A DNA stretch of 64,000 bases from an uncultured Bacteroidales bacterium (GCA_902778935.1 CACYZT010000002.1:328693-392692); one strand, 5' to 3'; positions 16,556 to 26,133 are shown, counted from the first letter of the stretch. Notes: generated by a model from the sequence alone, not told the origin. Translations and numbers: made by a program.

Positions 16556-18096
16556 AAAAAATCACTCTTTTGCTGCTGGCTGCAGCACTGATGGGCGCCT
16601 GTACAGCGACCGAGTATCAAACAACCACGCAACGCGAGATTAACGCGCTGACCAAGTCCGCATCGTTCCAGATGCCGAAAGTACCTGTTCCTTCGTTCCC
16701 GTCCGGCACATACAACGTGCTTGATTACGGAGCAGACAAAACGGGTGTAGCACTCTCCACCGAGGCTATCCAAGGCGCTATAGACGCTTGTACCAATGCC
16801 GGCGGTGGAACGGTTATCATCCCTGAAGGAATCTATTTCACAGGCCCGCTGACCTTGAAATCCAATGTGCGTCTATATACGGAGAAGAACTGCTTCGTAG
16901 TCTTCTCGCACGATTTGGACTTATATGAGATATACGACGAGTGGTTCGAGGGTATTCCGACAAAACGCTGCACGAGTCCGCTCAACGCACGCGATGCAGA
17001 AAATATCGCTATCACCGGACATGGTACATTCAACGGCAACGGTGACTGGTGGCGTCCGCTCAAGAAGAGCAAGATGGCTCCGGGACAATGGAAGAAACAT
17101 CTCAAAGAGAAAGGCGGCATTGTGGTGAACGATATCTGGTATCCGGATAGTGCCTCGTTGCTTGCGCAGAGTTACTGCCTGGACCAGAACGTGCCTGTTA
17201 TTACCGATGACAGCCTGTGGCAAGTAGTGAAATCATTCCTTCGTCCGGTAATGTTGCATTTCGTAGGCTGCAAGAATATTTTGCTTGAAGGCGTAACCTT
17301 TGAGAACAGCCCGGCGTGGAATCTCCACCCGATGTGCTGCGAGAATATGATATTGAACAACCTCTATGTCCGCAACCCATGGTACAGCCAGAACGGCGAC
17401 GGAGTGGACGTAGAGAGCTGCAAGAACGTCGTTATAGCTCATTGCTCGTTTGACGTAGGCGACGATGCTATCTGCATGAAGTCCGGCAAAGACAAACCAG
17501 GTCGCGACAGAGGCATCCCGACAGAGAACGTAGTGGTCGATGACTGCGTCGTTTATCACGGTCACGGCGGTTTCGTTTGCGGCAGTGAGATGTCCGGTGG
17601 CATCAAGAATGTGGAAGTTCGCAACAACCTCTATATCGGTACAGACGTAGGTCTGCGCTTCAAGAGTACACGCGGTCGCGGCGGTGTGGTAGAGAATATC
17701 TACATCAACGGCGTGAACATGGTCAATATTCCGAATGAAGGCTTGCTGTTTGACCTCTTCTACGGCGGTAAAGGAGCAGGCGAAGAGAGCGAAGAGGAAC
17801 TCGCAGCTCGTATGAACGCAGAGGCGCCGGCGGTAAGCGAAGAGACGCCGGCATTCAAGAATATCGTCATTGAGAACGTCAAAGGCGCCAACCTCAAACG
17901 CGCTATCTATTTCAACGGCCTGCCGGAGATGAAGATTCAAAACGTGACATTGCGCAACATCCAGATGAGCGCTACCGAAGGAGCCCTTTTCCGTCAGACG
18001 AACGGCCTTGTCATCGACAATGTGGACATCAAAGCCGAGAAAGGCGAAGCGTTCTCGCTCGCTCCGACCGTAGAGAATGTCACGATCAATAAATAA
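16552..18096 (+). CDS. Glycoside hydrolase family 28 (polygalacturonase-type) lipoprotein
   Basis: 514 residues. The lipobox MGAC puts the lipidated cysteine at residue 17. The mature part begins with the pectate-lyase-like block YNVLDYGADKTGVALSTEAIQGAIDAC. Family GH28 active-site groups are present in order: NGDGVD (about 282-287), GDDAI (about 303-307), GHGG (about 337-340) and RFKSTRG (about 369-375). They form the right-handed beta-helix catalytic site that hydrolyses galacturonan or rhamnogalacturonan bonds. Location is periplasm or outer membrane. The DUF4861 neighbour supports a pectin-use role. Confidence 0.92.
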   Translation: MKKITLLLLAAALMGACTATEYQTTTQREINALTKSASFQMPKVPVPSFPSGTYNVLDYGADKTGVALSTEAIQGAIDACTNAGGGTVIIPEGIYFTGPLTLKSNVRLYTEKNCFVVFSHDLDLYEIYDEWFEGIPTKRCTSPLNARDAENIAITGHGTFNGNGDWWRPLKKSKMAPGQWKKHLKEKGGIVVNDIWYPDSASLLAQSYCLDQNVPVITDDSLWQVVKSFLRPVMLHFVGCKNILLEGVTFENSPAWNLHPMCCENMILNNLYVRNPWYSQNGDGVDVESCKNVVIAHCSFDVGDDAICMKSGKDKPGRDRGIPTENVVVDDCVVYHGHGGFVCGSEMSGGIKNVEVRNNLYIGTDVGLRFKSTRGRGGVVENIYINGVNMVNIPNEGLLFDLFYGGKGAGEESEEELAARMNAEAPAVSEETPAFKNIVIENVKGANLKRAIYFNGLPEMKIQNVTLRNIQMSATEGALFRQTNGLVIDNVDIKAEKGEAFSLAPTVENVTINK

Positions 18097-19180
18097 ACAG
18101 GTTTGTATCCCGTCAGCTAAAGCGGTCTGTATTCTGTCAGCCGCTTTAGCGGCGGTCTTACTCACGGGTTGCGCCCCGCGGGTAGCTACCTCTTTCTGGC
18201 GGATCGGTACTCCGGCTGATTCAACCAGAGAGGGTTATACCGTCATTCACGCCGAAGGCAAAACGCGGCACTGCTACCCTATTACAGAATGGTCAGATAT
18301 GCCTGAGGTGGATACCTATCATCAGCTCCATCACCATGGTGTAGCCGTTGAGTCTGAACTCATGGCGTACCGCATTTATTTCGACAAGAAACAGACCATC
18401 GATCCTTACTGCAAACGCAAGCCTCAGCTGGAACTCGCGCAGAGTCATTGGTATCCGAACGACAGCTTGCTGGCAGCGGGTTACGGCGATGATATTCTCC
18501 GCGTGAGTGGCACGGTAGGCGTTGGTTCCGTGAAATATTGGAACGGCAAGAAGATGGTTCATATTGAGCCGGTGGCAGAGAGAAGTCAGCGGATTGTGCA
18601 ATCCAAAAGGGACCAAGCTACGATAGAAGTGGCTGTCAAAGGATGGCAAATAGAGGACAAAATGGTCAATATGGTCACGCAATATACGATGCTTGCCGGC
18701 CATAGAGATTTGCGTTGCGATGTTTCTGTAAGCGAACCCGTAGAAGGTCTCTGCACCGGCGTGCAGACTATTCCGGCCAAAGGAGGAAAAGACACTATAA
18801 CCATTGTTTTGCCTAATGGGATTCTTCTCGCATCTTGGGGCACGGATTGGCCTGTAAACGACTCAGCCAAGTATGCCAAAGAGACTGTTGGTTTAGGTGT
18901 GTTCATCCCGAAAGCGTTTGCCGGAGAATGTGTCCATGACAAGCAGAATAACATGTGCTTGCTACATCTTACAGCGAAGACATCTTACAGCAAAGCGGTC
19001 TTACAGTCCGAAGGACGGTCCTACAGTCCAAAGGACGGTCTTACAGCGAAGCGGTCAGAAATGTGCCGCGCACATTTCTATCTCACTTGCTGTGGAGCGA
19101 CCAAAGAAAACCACCCCGTGGCAACAAGTGCCGAGGAGTGGTTTGCATATCTCCGCCGCTGGGCTTCCCGATTGAAATAA
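18077..19180 (+). CDS. DUF4861-type lipoprotein carrying repeat insertions
   Basis: 367 residues. The signal peptide has lipobox LTGC (Cys32). The mature part resembles DUF4861 proteins of pectin-utilisation loci (AYRIYFDKKQTID, LAAGYGDDILRVSGTVGVGSVKYWNGKK, TQYTMLAGHRDLRCDVSV, GLCTGVQTIPAKGG), with a C-terminal SAEEWFAYLRRW. It overlaps GH28 by 20 bases. Two stretches derive from a structured DNA repeat: the hydrophobic core of the signal peptide (about 11-29) and an insert near residues 300-328 (SKAVLQSEGRSYSPKDG). Reading frame is kept throughout. The activity is unknown. Confidence 0.75.
   Translation: MSRSINKQVCIPSAKAVCILSAALAAVLLTGCAPRVATSFWRIGTPADSTREGYTVIHAEGKTRHCYPITEWSDMPEVDTYHQLHHHGVAVESELMAYRIYFDKKQTIDPYCKRKPQLELAQSHWYPNDSLLAAGYGDDILRVSGTVGVGSVKYWNGKKMVHIEPVAERSQRIVQSKRDQATIEVAVKGWQIEDKMVNMVTQYTMLAGHRDLRCDVSVSEPVEGLCTGVQTIPAKGGKDTITIVLPNGILLASWGTDWPVNDSAKYAKETVGLGVFIPKAFAGECVHDKQNNMCLLHLTAKTSYSKAVLQSEGRSYSPKDGLTAKRSEMCRAHFYLTCCGATKENHPVATSAEEWFAYLRRWASRLK
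18105..18165 (+). repeat. YTACA-stem-GGTC repeat units within a signal peptide
   Basis: Two units: GTCAGC-taaa-GCGGTC at about 18112-18127 and GTCAGCCGC-ttta-GCGGCGGTC at about 18136-18157. The second is a perfect hairpin. They encode the hydrophobic core of the lipoprotein signal. Confidence 0.7.
18966..19062 (+). repeat. YTACA-stem-GGTC repeat cluster inside the DUF4861-type gene
   Basis: Four tandem units: TTACAGC-aaa-GCGGTC, TTACAGTCC-gaa-GGACGGTC, CTACAGTCC-aaa-GGACGGTC, TTACAGC-gaa-GCGGTC. The flanks stay constant while both stem arms change together. A partial unit precedes them. Confidence 0.9.
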
Positions 19181-19306
19181 TCAGAAGACGGGTGACTTAT
19201 GAGGCATTCCATATGGAGGCGGACTACCCGGAGCCAACTGCATCAAGTCGTTGGACTGTAAGATGATTATCTCTGTTAAGGGGCGTATATATTCTTTCTT
19301 CATCTC

Positions 19307-22300
19307 TTATCGAATCAGTTTACCATTTACGTCATACATTGCGCCATCCGGTGTGATGACATAAATCGTATTATCAATGAGCACTTTGCGAACAGAGTGA
19401 TTGTCCTCGTCGATATTGTCAACGCCTTCTGCGATTTCCGGAGCATTATGCAACTTGAGTATCAAGCCGAAATCATTCTTAACACCAGCATTCAGAACTA
19501 TCTCTGCCGGACTGGAAGTCAAATTCCAGATGACTTTACCATAATAGGTTAAGAATAACTCTGCATCTTCCGGTGCTTGCTCTACAACCAATGTATAAGT
19601 AGCCTGCTTAGGAGCATATATATTCAAAGGACAGCTCGCCTCACCATATACAAGCGGCATTTCTACATCGCACAAATTATAATTACTCTTACTCTTTCTC
19701 GTCCACATCTGTGCGACATTAGCTTCCGTCGGATTACCCATCTTCATTAGGTCATGACCAATTACGTAAGAAGATTTAGCATCTTCGCTTGCGGAGAAGA
19801 ACAAGACATCCTCATTTTCCTCCGAACCATCCATACGCAAAGCTATGCGGAACTCTTCGGTTTCCTCTACATCGCGTTTGGGGGCATAGTAAATAGGATG
19901 CTCATTGGATGCTTCCGAAGCAGTCCATGAAATGCTACTTACGTTCTCAGGCACCTGGATAAAGAATGCCGTTCCGACAGCAAAGGTGTAGTTTTCAATA
20001 CTATCAATAGCGACATAATTATTGCCCTTATGACTGAAGATTTGTGCCTTATACCCAGTATTCAAATGTCCATGACTTAACATACCATTACCGATACCAT
20101 TCCAGCCGCGTAATTCCTCCACATCACCTTCAGAGCATTGCGTCTGCTGCGAATAGCCATTTTTCCGCGAACCTTCTTTATTCCATACAAAGCGGAACTT
20201 ATTCTGATCAAGGTCTGCCCGATAATTTAATGTAATGCTATATAGTTTGCCCGGCTTCAGAACGTCAACATTCGACATTTTATGCCATCCGTTTCCTCCA
20301 TGGGCTCGATTGTACTCATCTGCTTCATAGATAATGAAGTCTGTTCCGTTAAGCATTAAACGATCTTCTATACTTTCTATACGATATATGCCATTTAGAA
20401 CATTAACATTAAACGGCACGGTAAAGTTATACCATCCATAACTAATTTTACCACTAGGATCAAACGAGATGTCAAAATAAGTGTTACCGTTTATATTCAT
20501 CAAATCGCTCTCGTCTAAAATTTGACCGGAAGTTCCTCCTTGCTGGCCTTTTACATTATCTTTTTCCGTGCTTCCCAATTTTGATTCTATAGAGATGTTG
20601 TTGACTTTCAGTTCTCCATTGAGTATTATCTTACCGCCGTTCTCAACATATAAGTTACCTGCTGTTTCCTTAAGCGAATAAGAGTCAACACTTAGAGTTG
20701 CTCCACTCTTAACTGTTACAGTCACACCAGGATTGATAGTCAAACTTCTTGCCGATATATTTGAATTTGAAACCACATCCATATTGTGCTTAACAACTAC
20801 ATCTTTATAATCATCATACCAATCATTATCCCAGTTAGGAACAAGGTCTGAGGAAGTGCCTTGTTTTCCCGTAAACTTGCATATATTCGGGTCCTCAAGC
20901 AAAGGATAAACCGTTCCTTCTACATCAACCAAATAGCATTTTCCGTATCCAGAAGCTGGTAATTCCCCTATTGTCTTAGTCAAGCGAGCCAATAAGTCGC
21001 CAGCAGTATTCAAAGGCGGGAACGCACGTCCCTTAGCATCATATACTTTCACCGTTCCATCATTGAATGTACCACCATCAATGATGGTATGGCGCGGCAT
21101 ACCAAGAATAGAAGCACCGGTAATTGTACCATCCTTAATTGCGACAGAGCCTGTAGTTTTATCTGCTCCGCTCATGTTTGCGATAGCCATATTGACATTA
21201 TGACCGCTTATGGTCATGGCTGCATTATGCAACTCTACTTGTGAGCCTTTAATCTCCACACTACCATTAGCACTACCTAAATCAATAGATGGTTTGTTGG
21301 AAGAAGGTATAATAGCTAATTTACCCAAGCCTTCTGCAATAACAAGTTTGGATGCATTAGAAGAAAGCTGAATAGCAGCATTGGAATTAGCAATGAACTT
21401 ATTGTTCAGTCCGTTGATAATAAGTTTTGCCACATAGGGATTTGCATTGCTCGAACTATTAACTTCAAGAACAGCATCCTTCGCCATTATTTCACTATTA
21501 TGCAGATAGAGTTCCGTTTGCTCGCCTACATTACCATTCAACTGAATAGCAGGTACAGAGGTTTTCAAACTTGCCGGTTTATAGCCCATAAAGGCAATTT
21601 TCTTCTTATCTGCTACTGAGATATTCAGCGTTGTAGTAGCAGCATCAAACGTACGCGTATGCACGTACCTATTATTATCTTTCGCATATACGAAGCACGG
21701 CGTGTGAACATTGCCTTCTGCTAAATTGATGGCAGGCAGCAAACCCGACCAGCTTGAGGTCGAATCTCTCTTATCAACCGCTGATGCACTAACTCCGTAT
21801 ATATATAAGGTGTCAAAACGCGGAGTTCCGGCATTGAAACAAGTCGAGAAATTGTAGGTTGTTATTCCGCGATAAGGAGAATTCTCCGATGCAGGCTGTT
21901 CAGTACCGGTTCTGAAAATAAGGGTACTTGAATTAGCGGATGTTAACTCAGGTGTGGCAGACTGTACCAAAACACTCTCCATAACTACGTTCCCAACCTT
22001 GAAATTCAAAACACCGCTTTTACCGACATCCGTACAACGAACGCGCACCTCATAGCTTCCCATTTCGTCAATACCTACGGATTTCGTATGAATATCCACA
22101 TAGAAAGCATCATTAGTAGATTCAACTTCAATAGCTTCAGGTGAATCACAGGAACCAATCGAAGAGTAATTCAATGTTACTATTTGAGGCTCCTGCAACG
22201 GACGTTCATCCGCATCACCAAAGGTTAAAGAAGATTTATCCGCTTCAAGATATCTTTTCCTGGTAATTTGCAAGTTTTGTACAAATCCTGTAAAGTTTCC

Positions 22301-25300
22301 CGTATATGTAATCCGAACATAACGGGTACTCGAGTTCAGATTTCTTTGGATATGAGTACCTTCTGTACCTCCGGAAGGACTTTCGAAGCCTTCTCCTACC
22401 TGTGAGAAATGAACACCATCAGCACTTTCCTCTAAGGTCCAATTACGTAACGTCGCGTCATAGTTTCCAGTTGCACCAGTTACATTACCAACCGACCGCA
22501 AATGTTGAGAATAAACATCAAATTTAATATCGTCAGGAACACCTGTGAAAGAAAGTACGACTGATTTAGTAGAATAACTAAAATTTTCGAAATTGAATCC
22601 AGACAAACCATCTTTCCAAGAACCCAATGCTATACCTTTACGTTGTGTATAATAAACCGTGTATAGTTTTCCAACGTACTGACCGCTCCCTTGGTTGTTT
22701 GTTCCACACCATTCAACGCTACTCTCGCTTTTCGTTGTCATATCTTTGAGAATATCGTTGTTCATCTCTGTCAATGGCAAACAAACATTCCCACGCGGAG
22801 AGAGAGTTATTGTTATAGTCTGAGGCTCAACTGCGTTGTAGTTCTCAGTTCCGTCTTGAGAAACGGTAATTGTCAGTCCTGTTACAGGTTCGGCATCTTT
22901 ATCCAAATTTCCCGTTGTGAGCACATATACACCATTAACACATGTTACAGTTAACAGTCCGTTATTATCATTGGATATTGCTATATTCAGCCCCACTTCT
23001 TTGTTAGTAGATGTAACAAAATTGGTATAGGTAGTATTAGCGCGGAGGCTTTCAGTAATATTCCATATCAACACCGGATCTCTCTGGCTGAGTGTAGTAG
23101 CGGTAACAGGAACAAGTATACTTTCGCGCAAATTATTGCTAACCTCTATATTGCCATCGTGCTTACCATCCGCGTCTGCCAAATATTTGACATACACCGT
23201 GAACTCTCCCATGATATCGCCACCGGTACGTTTGGTTTCATTTGTGCTATACACTACCAACTCCGAGAAAGAAGAATTATCTAATGAAACTCGATAATGC
23301 TCAGGAGCCGTTACTGTTGTCTGATAACCCGCGTTTGCATGTTTCACTACAAATGATTGGGAAGACGGCTCCACGTTCAACTGATTTCTATCACCGAAAT
23401 CCAAAGACTCGGTTGCAGTCTTGAAATGCTGAAGTTCTGTAATTGTTAAGTCCTTGACATATCCAGCAAAGTTACCGGAATAGCACAAACGGATGTATCG
23501 TGTAGTCGAAGACAAAGGCACAGCGAAAGAAGCATAACTCTCTCCTTCGTGCTCAGAGTGCCATATTTCATCCGACCAAGCACTTCCATTTGAGCTCTCT
23601 TTTACGTACCAATACTCTCCTGTAGCAGCATTGTTATTGGTAGCGATATCAAATGTTACTTTCTCCGGTATACCTTCGAAAGCGACATCTATATACTTGT
23701 CTTCCCAATCGTACGCAGGAGAGCCTATAACTATGTCTGTTCTGCTTCCACCTAACCGGATTCCATTATCTGTATAGGATACATCGCCCTGTGTTGCTCC
23801 CTTTACTGCATTATATACATCTGAACTATTAACGGTCAACGTTACATGGTTATTTTTCTTAACCGGGGTAATGACATAGTCCTGCGATTTAGCACTATAT
23901 TTATAATTTTCTTTTTGCTTAACGGTGATGGTTGCTGATTTATTTACGTTATAAATAATAAGTGTATCTATAGTACCTTTTACAGCAACTGCCGATGCCG
24001 GATTCTTAGAATCGAAACTATACTCGTTCGGGCTACTCGTTGAGAATATATCATAAATCTTTGAATTATAGTAATAGGGAGTACCTTTCGTTGTTTCTTC
24101 ATCATTCCAGTGGAATACAGGCTCATGCTTGCTGACCGTAATTTCTATGGCCTTATTCGCACTTGAATACATATATGTCTCTTTTTGATAGAAGGTGATA
24201 GTAGCCGTACCGGCATTCTTACCATATACTTTGTTGTCGGAAAAAGTCAAAATAGAACCCTGAGTGTCACTGCCTTCTACATTTCCTGTCGGTGTATTAT
24301 TCGTAAATACATAATAGAAATTATCGGCATCCTTTGCAGATGGTGTAGTTGCACTAGTATTATTGTATGTACACGACAAGTTTTGGTCCACTTTCATTGA
24401 AGTTCCACAAGAGAAGGACGGCTCCTTTTTTGCAACTTTCACCACAAAACTTACTTCTTTATATTGATGTGTAGTTGTCGACTTATTTATAAATTTGATA
24501 GTTGCCTTGCCCGCATTAAGTGCCAGAATAGCACCCGTCGAAGGATCGTACGAAATAACATTCGTTCCGTTATTCACAGAAGTACTCAACTCGTGAGTAA
24601 TAGTATAATAGAAATCGGCAGTATTTGAAGAAGACGGTGTTGCAGAACTCGTATTTGTAAATGTAAAATCAGCCCTATACGAATCACCTACCTTTTTATC
24701 CACAGACGCAGTTCCGGTAATCTGCGGAGCAAATCTCTCTCCAAAGATAGCATAGTATTGAATAGTTGCAGGACTTTCACTATTCTTGCTCGAACTTGTT
24801 AAATCATACGTTATGGATGTAGCGGTATTAAAAATATTAGCTTCTGTATTGTCCGTTGACCAGCCTTTGAATACATATCCGGTTTTAGGAGCGGCACGAA
24901 AATATGCAGTCTTTGTCATAGAAGCCGTATTATAGTGCGTTCCATAACAATTAGTTGTTGACTCAGACGTTGTTGCTGACGATTTGTTCGTTTCTGTAAA
25001 AGTCACATATGCATTTCCATATGTCGGATTATTCGTCGTTGCTGTTGCCTTGAAATAAAATATAGGTTTGGCTTTAAATATAGCATAGCGCGTTATTGTA
25101 GCTGGCTTGCTGGACTTGTTATTTCCATTTTTTGTCTTTGCCGTTATTTCCTGAGTAATGTTTAAATTGGAGGAAATTACATTTCCTGTACCAGCAGCAT
25201 TGTCATACCAGCCATAAAATTCATATGCATCATTAGATTGACTAGCTTGGAAAGCCATAGTGAAAGTCCAAGAAGAGTTCCACCAATTACCTCCTGAACC

Positions 25301-25501
25301 CGAATTATTTGTAGTAGTTGTACTCCATCCTGTAAAAGAAGAGTTATTGTACGACACACGCACACTACCGGCATTAGAAGGTGAAACAACTCCTACAGCC
25401 TTACCATACAACTGACCCCACACTTCAGTGGTAAAGCCACCAAAGACAAGGAGGAAGAGGAGCGTAAAGAGGGTAAATATTTTATTTTTAATAATTTGCA
25501 T
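19307..25501 (-). CDS. Giant secreted surface protein with InlB-like, Ig-like and beta-helix regions
   Basis: 2064 residues with a Sec signal (LFTLLFLLVFGGFTTEVWGQ, cleavage near residue 29). Residues about 30-260 contain InlB/Listeria-Bacteroides-type repeats (YEFYGWYDNAAGTG, YVFKGWSTDN). About 260-560 hold Ig-like repeats with recurring KATIKF/TATITFYQKE/SATITVKQKE strands. Two similar discoidin-like domains follow (LSSTTRYIRLCYSGNFAGYVKDLTI and LNSSTRYVRITYTGNFTGFVQNLQI), each ahead of a DFGD/TFGD-type domain. About 1290-1620 is Asn/Ser-rich and suggests a beta-helix. The last residues, NTIYVITPDGAMYDVNGKLIR, match the C-terminal signature of the window's other secreted proteins. Probably an adhesin or matrix protein. 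It is richer in A/T and Asn/Thr/Ser than its neighbours. Confidence 0.85.
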   Translation of the reverse strand: MQIIKNKIFTLFTLLFLLVFGGFTTEVWGQLYGKAVGVVSPSNAGSVRVSYNNSSFTGWSTTTTNNSGSGGNWWNSSWTFTMAFQASQSNDAYEFYGWYDNAAGTGNVISSNLNITQEITAKTKNGNNKSSKPATITRYAIFKAKPIFYFKATATTNNPTYGNAYVTFTETNKSSATTSESTTNCYGTHYNTASMTKTAYFRAAPKTGYVFKGWSTDNTEANIFNTATSITYDLTSSSKNSESPATIQYYAIFGERFAPQITGTASVDKKVGDSYRADFTFTNTSSATPSSSNTADFYYTITHELSTSVNNGTNVISYDPSTGAILALNAGKATIKFINKSTTTHQYKEVSFVVKVAKKEPSFSCGTSMKVDQNLSCTYNNTSATTPSAKDADNFYYVFTNNTPTGNVEGSDTQGSILTFSDNKVYGKNAGTATITFYQKETYMYSSANKAIEITVSKHEPVFHWNDEETTKGTPYYYNSKIYDIFSTSSPNEYSFDSKNPASAVAVKGTIDTLIIYNVNKSATITVKQKENYKYSAKSQDYVITPVKKNNHVTLTVNSSDVYNAVKGATQGDVSYTDNGIRLGGSRTDIVIGSPAYDWEDKYIDVAFEGIPEKVTFDIATNNNAATGEYWYVKESSNGSAWSDEIWHSEHEGESYASFAVPLSSTTRYIRLCYSGNFAGYVKDLTITELQHFKTATESLDFGDRNQLNVEPSSQSFVVKHANAGYQTTVTAPEHYRVSLDNSSFSELVVYSTNETKRTGGDIMGEFTVYVKYLADADGKHDGNIEVSNNLRESILVPVTATTLSQRDPVLIWNITESLRANTTYTNFVTSTNKEVGLNIAISNDNNGLLTVTCVNGVYVLTTGNLDKDAEPVTGLTITVSQDGTENYNAVEPQTITITLSPRGNVCLPLTEMNNDILKDMTTKSESSVEWCGTNNQGSGQYVGKLYTVYYTQRKGIALGSWKDGLSGFNFENFSYSTKSVVLSFTGVPDDIKFDVYSQHLRSVGNVTGATGNYDATLRNWTLEESADGVHFSQVGEGFESPSGGTEGTHIQRNLNSSTRYVRITYTGNFTGFVQNLQITRKRYLEADKSSLTFGDADERPLQEPQIVTLNYSSIGSCDSPEAIEVESTNDAFYVDIHTKSVGIDEMGSYEVRVRCTDVGKSGVLNFKVGNVVMESVLVQSATPELTSANSSTLIFRTGTEQPASENSPYRGITTYNFSTCFNAGTPRFDTLYIYGVSASAVDKRDSTSSWSGLLPAINLAEGNVHTPCFVYAKDNNRYVHTRTFDAATTTLNISVADKKKIAFMGYKPASLKTSVPAIQLNGNVGEQTELYLHNSEIMAKDAVLEVNSSSNANPYVAKLIINGLNNKFIANSNAAIQLSSNASKLVIAEGLGKLAIIPSSNKPSIDLGSANGSVEIKGSQVELHNAAMTISGHNVNMAIANMSGADKTTGSVAIKDGTITGASILGMPRHTIIDGGTFNDGTVKVYDAKGRAFPPLNTAGDLLARLTKTIGELPASGYGKCYLVDVEGTVYPLLEDPNICKFTGKQGTSSDLVPNWDNDWYDDYKDVVVKHNMDVVSNSNISARSLTINPGVTVTVKSGATLSVDSYSLKETAGNLYVENGGKIILNGELKVNNISIESKLGSTEKDNVKGQQGGTSGQILDESDLMNINGNTYFDISFDPSGKISYGWYNFTVPFNVNVLNGIYRIESIEDRLMLNGTDFIIYEADEYNRAHGGNGWHKMSNVDVLKPGKLYSITLNYRADLDQNKFRFVWNKEGSRKNGYSQQTQCSEGDVEELRGWNGIGNGMLSHGHLNTGYKAQIFSHKGNNYVAIDSIENYTFAVGTAFFIQVPENVSSISWTASEASNEHPIYYAPKRDVEETEEFRIALRMDGSEENEDVLFFSASEDAKSSYVIGHDLMKMGNPTEANVAQMWTRKSKSNYNLCDVEMPLVYGEASCPLNIYAPKQATYTLVVEQAPEDAELFLTYYGKVIWNLTSSPAEIVLNAGVKNDFGLILKLHNAPEIAEGVDNIDEDNHSVRKVLIDNTIYVITPDGAMYDVNGKLIR

Positions 25502-25619
25502 TGTTTTTGCTGTACCTTATAAACTAACTAACACCTGTTTTGCTAAGTTGAGTTGGCAAAATGTACGATTATTAAGATTGTTCACACATTTTGTATGGCT
25601 CTACCTGCGAAATCGGGTG

Positions 25620-25650
25620 CAAAATTAATATTTTTCTTCGAAACATGCAA
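25620..25650 (-). promoter_or_regulatory. Bacteroidota-type promoter of the giant protein gene
   Basis: Read on the minus strand: TTG (25650-25648), exactly 20 bp, then TAATTTTG (25627-25620), followed by CACCC. The -33 element lies in ATTTGCATG. Confidence 0.85.
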
Positions 25651-25742
25651 ATAATTAGGGCTCGTACGCATACGAATAGTAACAAAATATAGCCTTTTCT
25701 TAAGAAAAAGCATGTTTAGGACACAAAAAAACGAAAAGTGTA

Positions 25743-25790
25743 GTCGGTAGAGTATCGAAAGAGTATCGGTTTTGGTTCGGTTATGAGTCG
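25743..25790 (+). repeat. Word-like repeat tract downstream of the PqqD-like gene
   Basis: Near-copies of AGAGTATCG(AA/GT), GTTCGGTT and GAGTCGG stand in a row. Confidence 0.55.
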
Positions 25791-25804
25791 GCGGGAGTCT
25801 TACT

Positions 25805-26089
25805 TTACTCTTCCAGCACGCCGGCGTCGCGCCACTCGGAGACGGTTTGGGAGACGTCAGTCATGGCTTTATCGGGGGCGACGTCGTACTCGTCGCACAG
25901 GGCTTTGCAGAGGGCTGAGACATCAAAAGAGCCTTTTTCGCGGGATAAGCGCTCTGCCTGTTGCCAGAGAAAGGCTGCGGTCTCGTTGAAGGTAATCATC
26001 TTATTGAAATTGATGAGTTCCATTGTTTCGCCAACGAGTATGTATTCGATGCCTAATTTGCGTAATTTGAAGCCTTCTATTGTTTTCAT
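25805..26089 (-). CDS. PqqD-like (RiPP recognition element) protein
   Basis: 94 residues from the ATG at 26089; an in-frame TTG two codons earlier is less likely. The pattern FKLRKLGIEYILVGETME, then INFNKMITFNETAAFLWQQ, then SALCKALCDEYDVAPDKAMTDVSQTVSEWRDAGVLEE is the PqqD fold: a short beta sheet followed by a winged-helix-like trio. PqqD domains bind leader peptides of ribosomally made, modified peptides. No radical SAM or other modifying enzyme lies next to it. It is the last gene of the C10-protease operon, 44 bp after the S26-like gene. Cytoplasmic. Confidence 0.8.
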   Translation of the reverse strand: MKTIEGFKLRKLGIEYILVGETMELINFNKMITFNETAAFLWQQAERLSREKGSFDVSALCKALCDEYDVAPDKAMTDVSQTVSEWRDAGVLEE

Positions 26090-26133
26090 TTTCAAAAAAA
26101 AGTACTAAATCAACAAGCAGTATTTATCATTTT

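Larger units (their letters stand above)
25502..25804. other. Intergenic region: leader and promoter of the giant protein
   Basis: It holds a roughly 110-base leader for the giant protein, its promoter (25620-25650), an A/T-rich stretch and a word-like tract (25743-25790). No gene is seen. Confidence 0.7.

Noticed and set aside
18966-19062. Frameshift or pseudogene in the DUF4861-type gene
   Set aside because: The frame stays open through the repeat and the family's C-terminal block SAEEWFAYLRRW follows in the same frame.
18897-19266. Two small plus-strand ORFs over the end of the DUF4861-type gene
   Set aside because: They arise from other frames of the repeat cluster, which lacks stops in several frames; no start signal or family is seen.
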